Assembly: GCA_020160755.1 (NCBI GenBank) | Contig: JAIUPN010000006.1 | Location: forward strand, 1-64,000 | DNA from: Pseudomonadota bacterium | Lineage (GTDB): Bacteria > Pseudomonadota > Alphaproteobacteria > Sphingomonadales > Sphingomonadaceae | Length of the DNA: 64,000 nt | Direction: 5' to 3' | Part shown: in pieces, positions 16,518 to 26,675 of the stretch | Numbering within the stretch: position 1 is the first letter of the stretch | Layout of the letters: each line of letters starts with the position of its first letter | The notes under the pieces: model-generated | Told to the model about the DNA's origin: nothing | The model's database searches: none | The model's input: the letters and a program-made list of their open reading frames with translations, nothing else | Program-made: the position numbers and the translations under genes

Positions 16518-17419
16518 GCGCCCTTCCCTTCGGAATAATCCCCGCCTTCGCGCGGCGCGGCCATTTCGGTCCGCATCGACCAGAGTTCGGGGAAGAAGCT
16601 GAGGCTCAGCGCCTTGACCAGATAATTGACCCCCGACGAGCCGCCCGTCCCCGGCTTGTGCCCGATCACGCGCGCGACGGTCTTCATGTGCTTGAAGCGC
16701 CATTCCTGGAAATAATATTCGAGCGCGGTGACCTTCTCGGCGAGCGTGTAGAGATCCCAATGCCGGTCGGGGTCGGTGTAGATTTTCAGCCACGCCTTCT
16801 CGACCGCTTCCGACGCTTCATAAGGCCTGGTCCAGTCGCGCTCCAGATGATCGGCGGGAATATCGAAACCGCGCCGCGCGAGCAGCCGCAGCAGCTCGTC
16901 GTAGAGCGACGGCGCCTCGAACGCCGCGCGCAGCCGCGCGGTCGCCGCCGGATCGTCCTTGTGGACGATCATCATATCCTCGCGCTTGTTGCCGAGCAGA
17001 TATTCAAGCTCGCGATATTGCTGCGACTGGAACCCCGACGCGCGGCGCAGGAAGCCGCGGAAAGTCAGGAAATCGTGCGGGGTCAGCGTCGCGAGCACTT
17101 CCCAGCTGTGGATCATGTGCCGCTGGATCGTCGCGATCCGGTCGAGCCCCTTGCCCGCAATCTCCAGCCGGTCGGCCTTGATCGCGTCATGGACGATCCG
17201 CCCTTCGTGCAGGACGAGCTTGATCCACAGCTCCATCGTCTGGTGCATGATGATGAACAGCATCTCGTCGGGCTTGTCCGACACCGGCACCTGCGCCGAC
17301 AGAAGCTGCGCGGTCTGCAAATGCCGCGCATAGGTGAGGCCATTGTCCCACTGGATGGTTTCGCCGTCGATCTCGGTCTCGAAAATATCGGTACCGCCGT
17401 CGCGTGTCTGCCTGATCAT
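16514..17419 (-). CDS. kynA: Tryptophan 2,3-dioxygenase
   Basis: A 301-residue all-helical heme dioxygenase. Signatures include FRGFLRRASGFQSQQYRELE, HKPGTGGSSGVNYL and the C-terminal FFPELW. It opens the indole ring of tryptophan to N-formylkynurenine. Length is slightly greater than in well-known bacterial TDOs. It starts at ATG 17419, overlapping the stop of the aromatic amino acid hydroxylase gene, so hydroxylase and TDO are translationally coupled. Confidence 0.94.
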   Translation of the reverse strand: MIRQTRDGGTDIFETEIDGETIQWDNGLTYARHLQTAQLLSAQVPVSDKPDEMLFIIMHQTMELWIKLVLHEGRIVHDAIKADRLEIAGKGLDRIATIQRHMIHSWEVLATLTPHDFLTFRGFLRRASGFQSQQYRELEYLLGNKREDMMIVHKDDPAATARLRAAFEAPSLYDELLRLLARRGFDIPADHLERDWTRPYEASEAVEKAWLKIYTDPDRHWDLYTLAEKVTALEYYFQEWRFKHMKTVARVIGHKPGTGGSSGVNYLVKALSLSFFPELWSMRTEMAAPREGGDYSEGKGA

Positions 17420-18297
17420 CGTGCCGCCTCCCGGTTTGCCGGCCCCGGTCGCGCGGGTGGCAGGTGCCCTTCATAGGCGACATCGCCGCGCGAGGCATCT
17501 CCGGGTTCGAGCGCCGGCTGGTCGGCGATCTTCCGGTAAACGCTGGCGAAGTCGGTTTCCTCCGTCGCGCGCAGCAATTCCTCGAAACCCGCGACGACGA
17601 AATAGGTCTGCTGATATTGGTCGAAATGATAGCGCGTGCGCATCACGCGTTCGATGTCGAGCCAGATGCGGCGCGGTTCGGACGAGGTCAGCGCGCAGAG
17701 CGTTTCGGCGAAGCTCGACATCAGGCCGCCGCCGAAGGCGCGCAGTTCGCCATCCTCGACGACGAGGCCGAATTCGACGGTATACAGCCACAGCCGCCCG
17801 AGAAATTCGGACGCCCCCAGCTTTTCTGCGCGCAGCCCCGCCTGTCCATAAGCGACAAGGAAGTCGGAGAAAGCTGGATCGGTGAGCATCGGGATATGGC
17901 CGAATATGTCATGAAACATGTCGGGCTCTTCGCTGTAGGCGACCTGCTCGGGCGGACGGACGAAATTGGCAGCGGGGAAGCGCTTGTTCGCCAGATGCTC
18001 GAAAAAGGGCTCGTTCGGTATCCAGCCGGGAACGGCGACGACTTCCCACCCGGTCGCCGGCTTCAGCAGCGCGTTGAGCTCCGCAAAATCGGGAACTCCC
18101 GGCTTCAGCTTGCGAAGGATATCGAGCCCGTCGAGAAACGACCGGCACGCATAGCCTTCGATGGCCGCCGACTGCTGGTCGAACAGGGTTCGCCATGTCT
18201 CATGCTGTTCGGTGGTGAACGCCCCCCAGTTCTGCGGCATCGACCAGTCGGCCGCGACACCGTCGGGCGGTGCATCGAAAATATGTGTCGCAGCCAC
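17416..18297 (-). CDS. phhA: Phenylalanine 4-hydroxylase-type aromatic amino acid hydroxylase
   Basis: A 293-residue bacterial biopterin-dependent hydroxylase with the iron ligands His129 and His134 in MFHDIFGHIP and the glutamate in YTVEFGLV. The family converts Phe to Tyr; some members also hydroxylate Trp at position 5. GTG at 18297 is chosen because GGAGAG lies 8 nt upstream; a TTG at 18348 is in frame but has no ribosome site. It is the promoter-proximal gene of an operon otherwise devoted to tryptophan and anthranilate-like catabolism, so its true substrate is an open question. Confidence 0.88.
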   Translation of the reverse strand: MAATHIFDAPPDGVAADWSMPQNWGAFTTEQHETWRTLFDQQSAAIEGYACRSFLDGLDILRKLKPGVPDFAELNALLKPATGWEVVAVPGWIPNEPFFEHLANKRFPAANFVRPPEQVAYSEEPDMFHDIFGHIPMLTDPAFSDFLVAYGQAGLRAEKLGASEFLGRLWLYTVEFGLVVEDGELRAFGGGLMSSFAETLCALTSSEPRRIWLDIERVMRTRYHFDQYQQTYFVVAGFEELLRATEETDFASVYRKIADQPALEPGDASRGDVAYEGHLPPARPGPANREAAR

Positions 18298-18486
18298 CGG
18301 TCTCTCTCTCCAGATCTTCGGCCACGAATGTAACGCGGGGACGCGCAAACATTGTGCGGATTTCGCAGTGACAAGGCGCCGATAGCACTACTTTGTTCTG
18401 ACCAATTACCAATTTGCAGGATTATGTTCTTCAGATTAGAAAAGAGAGATCGCATTATCGCGCAAACCCGATTCAGGACGGAACGC
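18298..18486. promoter_or_regulatory. Divergent promoter region phhA-kyn operon / Lrp-type regulator
   Basis: A 189-bp intergenic region between the eight-gene operon and its divergent Lrp/AsnC regulator. The AT-rich part (18390-18470) has Lrp-like A/T tracts, for example CAATTACCAATTTG and CAGGATTATGTTC. This is where the regulator would bind to control both directions. No precise boxes can be defined by eye. Confidence 0.45.
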
Positions 18487-18969
18487 ATGGACAAGCTCGA
18501 CTGGAAGATCGTCGCCGCGCTCGAACGCGACGGGCGGCAATCCTACGCCGACCTTGGCGAGCAGGTGGGTCTGTCCAAGTCACCGTGCTGGTCGCGCGTA
18601 AAGAACCTCGAGGAAAGCGGCGTCATCGACGGCTATGCCGCGCGGATCGACCCGATCGCGGTCGGCCTTGCGGTACAAAGCTTCGTCGAGGTCCAGATCC
18701 GCTTCGATGCGCACACCGAATTCGAAGCCGCGGTGCTTGCGCATCCCGCCGTCGTCGAATGCCACACAACCGCGGGCGAGAGCGACTATATGCTCAAGAT
18801 TTTCGCGCGGTCGGCCGATCATCTCGACGAACTGCTTCGCCACAATCTGTCGAAGCTGCCCGGTGTCCAGCGGCTGAAGACGGTGGTGTGCCTCAAGACC
18901 ATCAAGCGGCACGGCCACCTCGCCGAATGGGCGCGCACGACCGAAGGCCGTGCACCGCCCTTCGCCTGA
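18487..18969 (+). CDS. Lrp/AsnC family regulator, likely KynR
   Basis: A 160-residue transcription factor with an N-terminal winged helix (LDWKIVAALERDGRQSYADLGEQVG, split by recognition helix LSKSPCWSRVKNLEESG) and a C-terminal RAM ligand-sensing domain (PAVVECHTTAGESDYMLKIFA). In other proteobacteria, divergent AsnC-type KynR proteins activate kyn operons in response to kynurenine. Position and family make the same role likely here. ATG at 18487 gives the conserved N-terminus. Confidence 0.85.
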   Translation: MDKLDWKIVAALERDGRQSYADLGEQVGLSKSPCWSRVKNLEESGVIDGYAARIDPIAVGLAVQSFVEVQIRFDAHTEFEAAVLAHPAVVECHTTAGESDYMLKIFARSADHLDELLRHNLSKLPGVQRLKTVVCLKTIKRHGHLAEWARTTEGRAPPFA

Positions 18970-18981
18970 CCCGGAACAGCT

Positions 18982-19013
18982 CCGGCCCGGACAGCGAAAA
19001 CTGCCCGGACCGG
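18982..19013. terminator. Hairpin between convergent genes
   Basis: CCGGCCCGGACAG at 18982-18994 pairs with CTGCCCGGACCGG at 19001-19013 with two mismatches and a 6-nt CGAAAA loop. It lies between the convergent regulator and porin genes and may terminate in both directions, although no T-run follows. Confidence 0.45.
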
Positions 19014-19019
19014 CCGCGA

Positions 19020-19841
19020 TCAGAACGCCGCGGTGACGCTGGCGACGACCGCCGCGTCGGCGATCGGGCCGCTGCCGTCGCCCCCGGTGCTGAAATTGGG
19101 CTGAAGGCGTGCAGCCTCCGCCTTGCCGATGTCGGTGTCGACGTACGAGATATTGAGCGTCAGGTTGCGCCAGGTCGCGTCCATTCCGACCGACCAGTCC
19201 CAATAACGGCCCGTAGGCGCGACGCTCGTCCCGTTGGGGCCAAGGCCGGGGTTACCGTCCGAATATCCGATATGCGCCTTTGCGATGAGCGGCGTTCCGC
19301 CGATCGCGAGCGCGCCGTCGCCCCAGAGATAGAGATTATCCTCGCTCTGCCCGCGGCTGTTCGGCGCGGCGGAGATGTTGGCCAGCGCGTGTTGCTTGGG
19401 TGCGTAGGCAGCGCCCGCGGTCAGCGTCGCGGGTCCCGTTGTGCCCGTCAGCTTGACATAGGGCTCAGCGAAATCGGATTCGTCGGCGCCGCCCGGATAC
19501 ATGTACCAGACGAGCCCGACGTCGAGCGTCGCATTGTCCGCGAGCGCCGCCTTGTAGCCGGCGATCAGGTCGAGCTCCATATTGGCGCCGCCAAAGGTGC
19601 CCCATCCTGCGAGGTTCGACGCCCAGACGCCGGCATAGGCGCCGCTCTCGTGAGACACGGTCAGGCCGCCCTGCACCGCCATTTCCTTGTCCGACTGCGA
19701 GACACCGCGAAAACGGTAGTCCGAGGCGAGTGTCGCCGACCCCGACAGGGTGACCGCCGGCTTGCCGGCCTCTTCCTGTGCCGCGGCGGCGGCGGGCAAC
19801 AGTCCTGCCGCAAGCGCGGCGGCGGAGATGATGTTCTTCAT
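19020..19841 (-). CDS. TorF-family putative porin
   Basis: A 273-residue outer-membrane beta-barrel with a signal peptide (IISAAALAAGLLPAAAAA). The conserved start of the family is visible in LSGSATLASDYRFRGVSQSD, and the barrel ends in a C-terminal phenylalanine (ASVTAAF) as expected for outer-membrane insertion. AGGATAAT precedes the ATG. It carries the same 48-bp promoter element as the kdp operon and two neighbouring small genes, so a role in potassium or osmotic adaptation, perhaps as an ion-permeable porin, is inferred. Confidence 0.82.
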   Translation of the reverse strand: MKNIISAAALAAGLLPAAAAAQEEAGKPAVTLSGSATLASDYRFRGVSQSDKEMAVQGGLTVSHESGAYAGVWASNLAGWGTFGGANMELDLIAGYKAALADNATLDVGLVWYMYPGGADESDFAEPYVKLTGTTGPATLTAGAAYAPKQHALANISAAPNSRGQSEDNLYLWGDGALAIGGTPLIAKAHIGYSDGNPGLGPNGTSVAPTGRYWDWSVGMDATWRNLTLNISYVDTDIGKAEAARLQPNFSTGGDGSGPIADAAVVASVTAAF

Positions 19842-19912
19842 ATTATCCTCTTGAAAATGCCTCGCCGGGACGGCGGAGGCTCGCGAGGCGGCCCAACTAG
19901 ATCGGCAGCGCA

Positions 19913-19961
19913 TTGGAAATCGAGAGGGGTGGCGGCGCGATCGCATAGTGTTTTCACTATG
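19913..19961 (-). promoter_or_regulatory. Kdp-type promoter element, copy 3 (porin)
   Basis: Copy of the element also found at 20321, 20576 and 28656. Read on the minus strand it has CATAGTG-AAAA-CACTATG (a perfect 7-bp inverted repeat), then a GC-rich spacer, then CTCTCGATTTC. It is one base longer than the other copies and lies about 70 bp upstream of the porin start codon. Confidence 0.7.
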
Positions 19962-19975
19962 GCCTGGTCGGCGCT

Positions 19976-20278
19976 CTACAGACCGCGTCCGCGCGGTGCC
20001 CGCCATAGCCGGTCCGGCGCGGGCAAGCGCCGCCAGCGCTCCGAAACTTCGACCGTCTCCCACAGGCCCGGCCCGGCGAACAGCAGCGCGCTCCCCGCGC
20101 TGCCGCAGAGGAAGGCCATCGCCGACAGCAGCATCAGCAGCGACATCGCGTCGCGCGCCGTCGCGCCCGGCGGCACCGGGTGAAGCCGGGCGGCGATCGC
20201 CCAGCAGACAGCGAGAAGGACGAGGCCGCCGGCGCGCAGACCGAGGTTGGCGGCGACCGTTTCATGCCATTTCTTCAT
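19976..20278 (-). CDS. Small membrane protein of unknown function, Kdp-linked
   Basis: A 100-residue protein with two clear transmembrane helices (GLVLLAVCWAIAARL and AMSLLMLLSAMAFLCGSAGSALLF) and a basic, Trp- and Arg-rich tail. ATG at 20278 has TGGAGG 8 nt upstream, which decides the start. I do not recognise a family. It carries its own copy of the kdp-type promoter element, so expression with the Kdp system is expected. Confidence 0.7.
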   Translation of the reverse strand: MKKWHETVAANLGLRAGGLVLLAVCWAIAARLHPVPPGATARDAMSLLMLLSAMAFLCGSAGSALLFAGPGLWETVEVSERWRRLPAPDRLWRAPRGRGL

Positions 20279-20320
20279 GTCAAACCTCCACAGGAGGCCG
20301 TTCAACTATTCATGCGCGCA

Positions 20321-20368
20321 TAGGAAATCGAGATCGGCAAATGGAGTGCCACGTTGAGATTGCATATG
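20321..20368 (-). promoter_or_regulatory. Kdp-type promoter element, copy 4 (100-aa membrane protein)
   Basis: Read on the minus strand: CATATGCAA at the distal end and TCTCGATTTC at the proximal end, separated exactly as in the kdp operon copy. The second upstream half-site is degenerate. It ends about 40 bp before the start codon at 20278. Confidence 0.6.
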
Positions 20369-20400
20369 ATCGCACGGGTCACGCCACGACGGAGTGTTGG

Positions 20401-20550
20401 TCAGCGCATCGCGTCGGCGACGAACGCGATCAACGCGACGGCGCCGCACATATAGATGGTGAGGATCGACGGCCCCTGCGCGCCAAGCCAGTCGACGATG
20501 CGGTCGCGCAAACGCCGCGATGCCGGTTGCCCGATATCCTTGTGACTCAT
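20401..20550 (-). CDS. 49-aa single-span membrane protein, Kdp-linked
   Basis: A short reading frame from ATG at 20550 to TGA at 20401. The product has a basic amphipathic N-terminus (SHKDIGQPASRRLRDRIVDW) and one hydrophobic segment (LTIYMCGAVALIAFV) ending ADAMR. It starts 26 bp downstream of copy 1 of the kdp-type promoter element, just after kdpE, which supports it as a real gene despite its size. Function is unknown; a small modulator of the Kdp pump or sensor is one possibility. Confidence 0.6.
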   Translation of the reverse strand: MSHKDIGQPASRRLRDRIVDWLGAQGPSILTIYMCGAVALIAFVADAMR

Positions 20551-20575
20551 GCCCGGCATTTAGGCGCGCCAGCAA

Positions 20576-20623
20576 TTTGAATTCGAGAGCGGGACACGCC
20601 CGTTCGCATAGGAATTGCGTATG
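20576..20623 (-). promoter_or_regulatory. Kdp-type promoter element, copy 1 (49-aa protein)
   Basis: By my count 39 of 48 positions are identical to the copy upstream of the kdp operon (28656-28703). On the minus strand it reads CATACGCAATTCCTATGCG, containing two TAYGCRA half-sites 11 bp apart, and ends in CTCTCGAATTCAAA. Tandem half-sites at 11-bp spacing are typical of OmpR/KdpE-family response regulators. Confidence 0.75.
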
Positions 20624-20640
20624 TTCGGGGCGACCGGCCC

Positions 20641-21363
20641 TCAGTGCGCCTCGCCGTTTTCAACGAGGCCGTCGCCGCCGAGCCGTAATCGATAACCGAT
20701 GCCGAGCTCGTTGCAGATGATCCGCGGCTGCTGCGGGTCGGTTTCCAGCTTCTGGCGCAGCGTGCGGATCAAGACACGCAGATATTCGACGTGATGTTCG
20801 TGCTCGTGCGGCCAGACCTCGTTCATGATCTGGTTGTGCGTGATGACACGGCCGGGGAAACGCGCGAGTTGCGCGAGCACGGCATATTCCTTGGGGGTCA
20901 GGTGGACCTCCTTGCCGCCCTTCGTCACCGTCCGCGCGATCAAATCCATCGTGACGTCGCCTACCGACAGGCTCAGATTGCCGCCATCGCGGGTCAGCCG
21001 ATTGCGCAGCGCGACGCGGACGCGCGCCAGCAACTCGTCGGTGTCGAATGGTTTTGTCAGATAATCGTCGGCACCGAGATCGAGCGCCGCCACTTTCTCT
21101 TCGGTGGCGTCGCGTGCCGAGACGACGATCAGCGTCGTATCGGAATGCTGCTTGAAAAGCGGAACGATTTCGAGCCCGTCGCGGTCGGGCAGACCGAGGT
21201 CGAGCAAGGTGATATCGGGGCGGTCCTCGCGGAGCCGCTCGAGTGCCTCGCGGGCGTTTTCGGCTTCGACGATCGCATAGTCGGCGCGCGCAAGAGCCGC
21301 GTGGATCAGCCGCCGGATGTGCAGCTCGTCGTCGACGATCAGGACCTTGTGACGCGCTTTCAT
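20641..21363 (-). CDS. kdpE: KdpE response regulator
   Basis: A 240-residue OmpR-family response regulator: receiver domain with acidic pair Asp11-Asp12, phosphoacceptor Asp55 in TLLDLGLPDRDG and conserved Lys in LTKPFDTDELLARV, then a winged-helix DNA-binding domain (HLTPKEYAVLAQLARFPG, EYLRVLIRTLRQKLE). It activates kdp transcription when potassium is limiting. It overlaps kdpD by ATGA (21360-21363). The 48-bp repeated element in this region is its most likely binding site. Confidence 0.95.
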   Translation of the reverse strand: MKARHKVLIVDDELHIRRLIHAALARADYAIVEAENAREALERLREDRPDITLLDLGLPDRDGLEIVPLFKQHSDTTLIVVSARDATEEKVAALDLGADDYLTKPFDTDELLARVRVALRNRLTRDGGNLSLSVGDVTMDLIARTVTKGGKEVHLTPKEYAVLAQLARFPGRVITHNQIMNEVWPHEHEHHVEYLRVLIRTLRQKLETDPQQPRIICNELGIGYRLRLGGDGLVENGEAH

Positions 21364-24029
21364 GGGATGTCCTTGTCGATCGGGGTCGTGATGATCAGCG
21401 GTTCGGGGATGTTGATCGTGAAACAGGCGCCGTGCGGATCGGCATTGTTGCCCGCCTCGACCGACAGCCCCATCGCCTCGGCAAAGCCTTTGACGATCGC
21501 GAGGCCGAGGCCGGTGCCATGCTTGGCGCGGTCGCTGCCTTCGAGGCGCGTGAAGGTTTCAAAAACGCGCTTCTCGTTCCCCGGCGCGATACCCGGCCCC
21601 TGGTCGATCACCGACAGCTGGATCGCGTCGGCCGTACGCCGCGCGCGAACAACGATCGGCGTGCCGGAGTCGGCATAGCGCCCGGCATTGTCGAGCAGGT
21701 TGATCAGGCAGTGATGGAGGAGCACCGGATCGACGCGGACGAGCGGGATGTTGGGCGAGATATCGACCTTGACCTCATGGCCCGCGAGCGAGGCGCGCGT
21801 GTCATGCGCGGCGCTGGCGACGGCGTCGAACAGGTCGGTCGCCTCGACCTTCATCGGCAGCGCGCCCGCCTCGACGCGCACCATGTCGAGCAGGTTCGAC
21901 ACGAAGCGGTTGAGGCGCAGCGCCTCGGTCTCGATCGTTTCCGCCATCGCCGCCGAGGGGTGGCGGCGCATTTCCTGCGCAGCCGACAGGATCGTCGTAA
22001 GCGGGGTCCGAAGATCGTGGCTGACCGACGACAGCAGTGCCGAACGCAGCCGGTCGCGCTCGTCCACCTGCCGCGCGCGGAGCGAGGCCTCCTCGAGCTC
22101 CATCCGGTCGAGCGCGATCGACGCCTGATCGAGCAAGCTCATCAGCAGCGGCACCTGATCCGAGCGCACCGGCTCGCGCGCATCGTCGCGCGTCAGGCCG
22201 AGCACGCCGAGCACGCCGCGCGTCGTGCGGAGCGGGTGGAACAGCCAGTCCGACGCCGTAAGCGTCGCCGAGCCGCGCCCCGCGGGCTGTTCATTGTCCA
22301 TCGCCCATTGCGCCGCGGCGCGCTCGATCTGTTCGAGCCGGTCCTCGGGCGGAACCGCGGCGCGCAGTGTAGGCCCGTCAGCCGACGGCAGCAGGATAAC
22401 GGTGCGCACGTCGAGCAAGCGACCGACCTCGGCGCAAATCGCGTGCATCAGCGCGTCCTGATCGGGTGCTGCGGTGAGCTGTCGCGAAAAGCTGGCGAGC
22501 GCCGCATTCTGCCGCGCGCTCGATTGCGCGAGGTCGGCCTGCGCGCGCACGCGCGCCGCGAACTGGCTGGTAACAATGGCAACGCCGAGCAGCACGAGGA
22601 TACTCACGACATTTTCCGGATTGCTGACGGTCAAGGTGCCGGTCGGCGGCAGGAAAAAGAAATTATAGGCGAGGCTCGACGCAAGCCCGGCGAACAGCCC
22701 GGCGCGGAGGCCGAAGGTCGCGGCGGCGAACATGACCGGCACGAGATAGAGCAGCGAGATATTGCCGAGATCGATAACCTCGATCAGCAGGCGCCCCAGC
22801 GCGGTCATCACGACAACCATCGCAAGCGACCAGATGTAATCCGAGGGCGCGCCCCAGCGGCCGGGAACGGCGATCGTGCTCCGCCGCGCCTTCTGCGTAT
22901 CGGGTTCGCCGGGCAAGACATGCACCGCGACATCGTCGATCGTCCGCACAAGCTGGTCGACGACCGAACCGTGGCGCATCTCGAACCACCAGGGACGCGC
23001 CGATTTGCCGATCACGATCTGCGTTGCGCGCGCGTCGCGTGCGAAAGCCTGCAAGCCTTCGACGACACTCGCCGCCGGGACCGTCGCGGTCGAAGCGCCG
23101 AGGCGCGACGCGAGCGCCAGCGTATCGGCGAGCTGTTTCCGGTCATCGTCGGTCAGCGACCGGCTGCGCCGCGTCTCGATATAGACTGCGGTCCATGGCG
23201 CCTTCAGCGCGTCGGCAAGCCGCTTGCCCGCACGGACGAGCTCGGCGGCGACGGGGAGCTCGCTGACCGCGACGACGATCCGCTCGCCGACCGCGAAGCT
23301 GCCCGCGAGCGCGTGGCTGCGGACATGCTCGAGCATCTGCGCGTCGACCGCATCCGCCGCGCGGCGCAACGCCAGTTCGCGCAAGGCGGTCAGGTTCGAT
23401 TTCGAAAAGAAATGACTCAGCGCGCGCGTCGCTTCCTGCGGGATATAGACCTTGCCGTCGCGCAAGCGTTCGATCAGCTCGTCGGGCGGAATATCGACCA
23501 CCTCGATCTCGGCATTTTCGAGAATCGAGTCGGGAACCGTTTCGCGAACGCGGACGCGGGTGAACGACGCGACGACGTCGTTGAGGCTTTCGACATGCTG
23601 GATGTTGATCGTCGAATAGACGTCAATCCCGGCACCGAGCAGTTCCTCGACATCCTGATAGCGTTTCGGGTGGCGGCTACCCGGCGCATTGGTATGCGCC
23701 AGTTCGTCGACGAGCACGAGCTGCGGCCGCCGTTCAAGAATCGCATCGATGTCCATTTCGCCGAGACTGTGCCCCAGATGATCGACATCGCGGCGCGCGA
23801 TGATCTCGTGGCCGTGGACGAGCGCCTCGGTCTCGCGCCGGCCATGCGTCTCGACCACGCCGATCACGACATCGACCCCGGCCTCGCGCCGCTGCCGCCC
23901 GTCAGTAAGCATTTCCCACGTCTTGCCGACGCCGGGCGCGGCGCCGAGAAATACCTTCAAACGGCCACGGCCTTCCTGCGCCGCCTGACGCAGGAAGGCT
24001 TCGGGGGATGGTCGATCCTTTTCTGTCAC
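21360..24029 (-). CDS. kdpD: KdpD potassium sensor histidine kinase
   Basis: An 889-residue sensor kinase. The N-terminal KdpD domain has the Walker A motif GAAPGVGKT at residues 29-37, followed by a universal-stress-protein-like domain (to about 370), four transmembrane helices (about 395-490), a GAF-like domain, and the kinase core with phosphoacceptor His in SSVSHDLRTPLT and the ATP-binding DQGPGIAPGNE and GTGLGLAIVKGF. It senses low potassium or turgor and phosphorylates KdpE. Start and stop overlap kdpC and kdpE by ATGA. Confidence 0.95.
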   Translation of the reverse strand: MTEKDRPSPEAFLRQAAQEGRGRLKVFLGAAPGVGKTWEMLTDGRQRREAGVDVVIGVVETHGRRETEALVHGHEIIARRDVDHLGHSLGEMDIDAILERRPQLVLVDELAHTNAPGSRHPKRYQDVEELLGAGIDVYSTINIQHVESLNDVVASFTRVRVRETVPDSILENAEIEVVDIPPDELIERLRDGKVYIPQEATRALSHFFSKSNLTALRELALRRAADAVDAQMLEHVRSHALAGSFAVGERIVVAVSELPVAAELVRAGKRLADALKAPWTAVYIETRRSRSLTDDDRKQLADTLALASRLGASTATVPAASVVEGLQAFARDARATQIVIGKSARPWWFEMRHGSVVDQLVRTIDDVAVHVLPGEPDTQKARRSTIAVPGRWGAPSDYIWSLAMVVVMTALGRLLIEVIDLGNISLLYLVPVMFAAATFGLRAGLFAGLASSLAYNFFFLPPTGTLTVSNPENVVSILVLLGVAIVTSQFAARVRAQADLAQSSARQNAALASFSRQLTAAPDQDALMHAICAEVGRLLDVRTVILLPSADGPTLRAAVPPEDRLEQIERAAAQWAMDNEQPAGRGSATLTASDWLFHPLRTTRGVLGVLGLTRDDAREPVRSDQVPLLMSLLDQASIALDRMELEEASLRARQVDERDRLRSALLSSVSHDLRTPLTTILSAAQEMRRHPSAAMAETIETEALRLNRFVSNLLDMVRVEAGALPMKVEATDLFDAVASAAHDTRASLAGHEVKVDISPNIPLVRVDPVLLHHCLINLLDNAGRYADSGTPIVVRARRTADAIQLSVIDQGPGIAPGNEKRVFETFTRLEGSDRAKHGTGLGLAIVKGFAEAMGLSVEAGNNADPHGACFTINIPEPLIITTPIDKDIP

Positions 24030-24616
24030 GCCGCGGGTTTAGCCCCAAAAGCATCGAGCCGTCGATTGAGCTTGAACACATTCACGCGCGGCTCGCCCAG
24101 AAAGCCGAGAAGCGGCGTGTCGATACTCTGTTCGACCAGCCCGCGCACGGCTTCCGGATCAAGACTGCGCGCCTTTGCGACGCGATCGACCTGATAGAAG
24201 GCCGCGTCGGGCGTGATATCGGGGTCGAGCCCCGAACCCGATGTCGTCACCATGTCGGCCGGCACGGCCTTGCCGGGCTGCGCGGCCTTTAGCTTCTCGA
24301 CGTCGCCTTTCACGCGGTCGGCGAGCAGCTGCGACGTCGGCCCGAGGTTCGAGCCCGACGAGGCAAGACCGTCATACCCGTCACCCGCCGCCGATGGGCG
24401 GGTGTTGAAATAGCGGTCCGAAGTGAACGCCTGCCCGACGATATTCGAGCCGACTACCGTTCCGCTGTCGCGCACGAGGCTGCCGTTCGCCTGTTCCGGG
24501 AAGAGCGCCTGCCCGATGCCGGTGAGCGCCAGCGAATAGGCGAGCCCGAGCAGCGCAGCGAAAAGCAGCGTCATGACGAGCGCCGGACGCAGCGCGCTGA
24601 TGAGATCCTTGTTCAT
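24026..24616 (-). CDS. kdpC: KdpC subunit of potassium-transporting ATPase
   Basis: A 196-residue single-span inner-membrane subunit (helix ALVMTLLFAALLGLAYSLALTG) with a periplasmic domain carrying YFNTRPSAAGDGYDGLASSGSNLGPTS (split motif) and DPDITPDAAFYQVDRVAKAR, both conserved in KdpC. It stabilises the KdpAB complex and assists nucleotide-dependent transport. ATG at 24616 gives the conserved start MNKDLISALRPAL. Confidence 0.95.
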   Translation of the reverse strand: MNKDLISALRPALVMTLLFAALLGLAYSLALTGIGQALFPEQANGSLVRDSGTVVGSNIVGQAFTSDRYFNTRPSAAGDGYDGLASSGSNLGPTSQLLADRVKGDVEKLKAAQPGKAVPADMVTTSGSGLDPDITPDAAFYQVDRVAKARSLDPEAVRGLVEQSIDTPLLGFLGEPRVNVFKLNRRLDAFGAKPAA

Positions 24617-24626
24617 TTCATTATCC

Positions 24627-26663
<2,037 letters not shown>

Positions 26664-26675
26664 TTGCGTGATTCC

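Noticed and set aside
20306..20575. 89-codon minus-strand frame near kdpE
   Set aside because: Overlaps the better-supported 49-aa frame in another phase and is Arg-rich without features.
21243..24194. A 983-codon plus-strand frame opposite kdpD/kdpE
   Set aside because: Same antisense effect; kdpD and kdpE motifs are complete on the minus strand.
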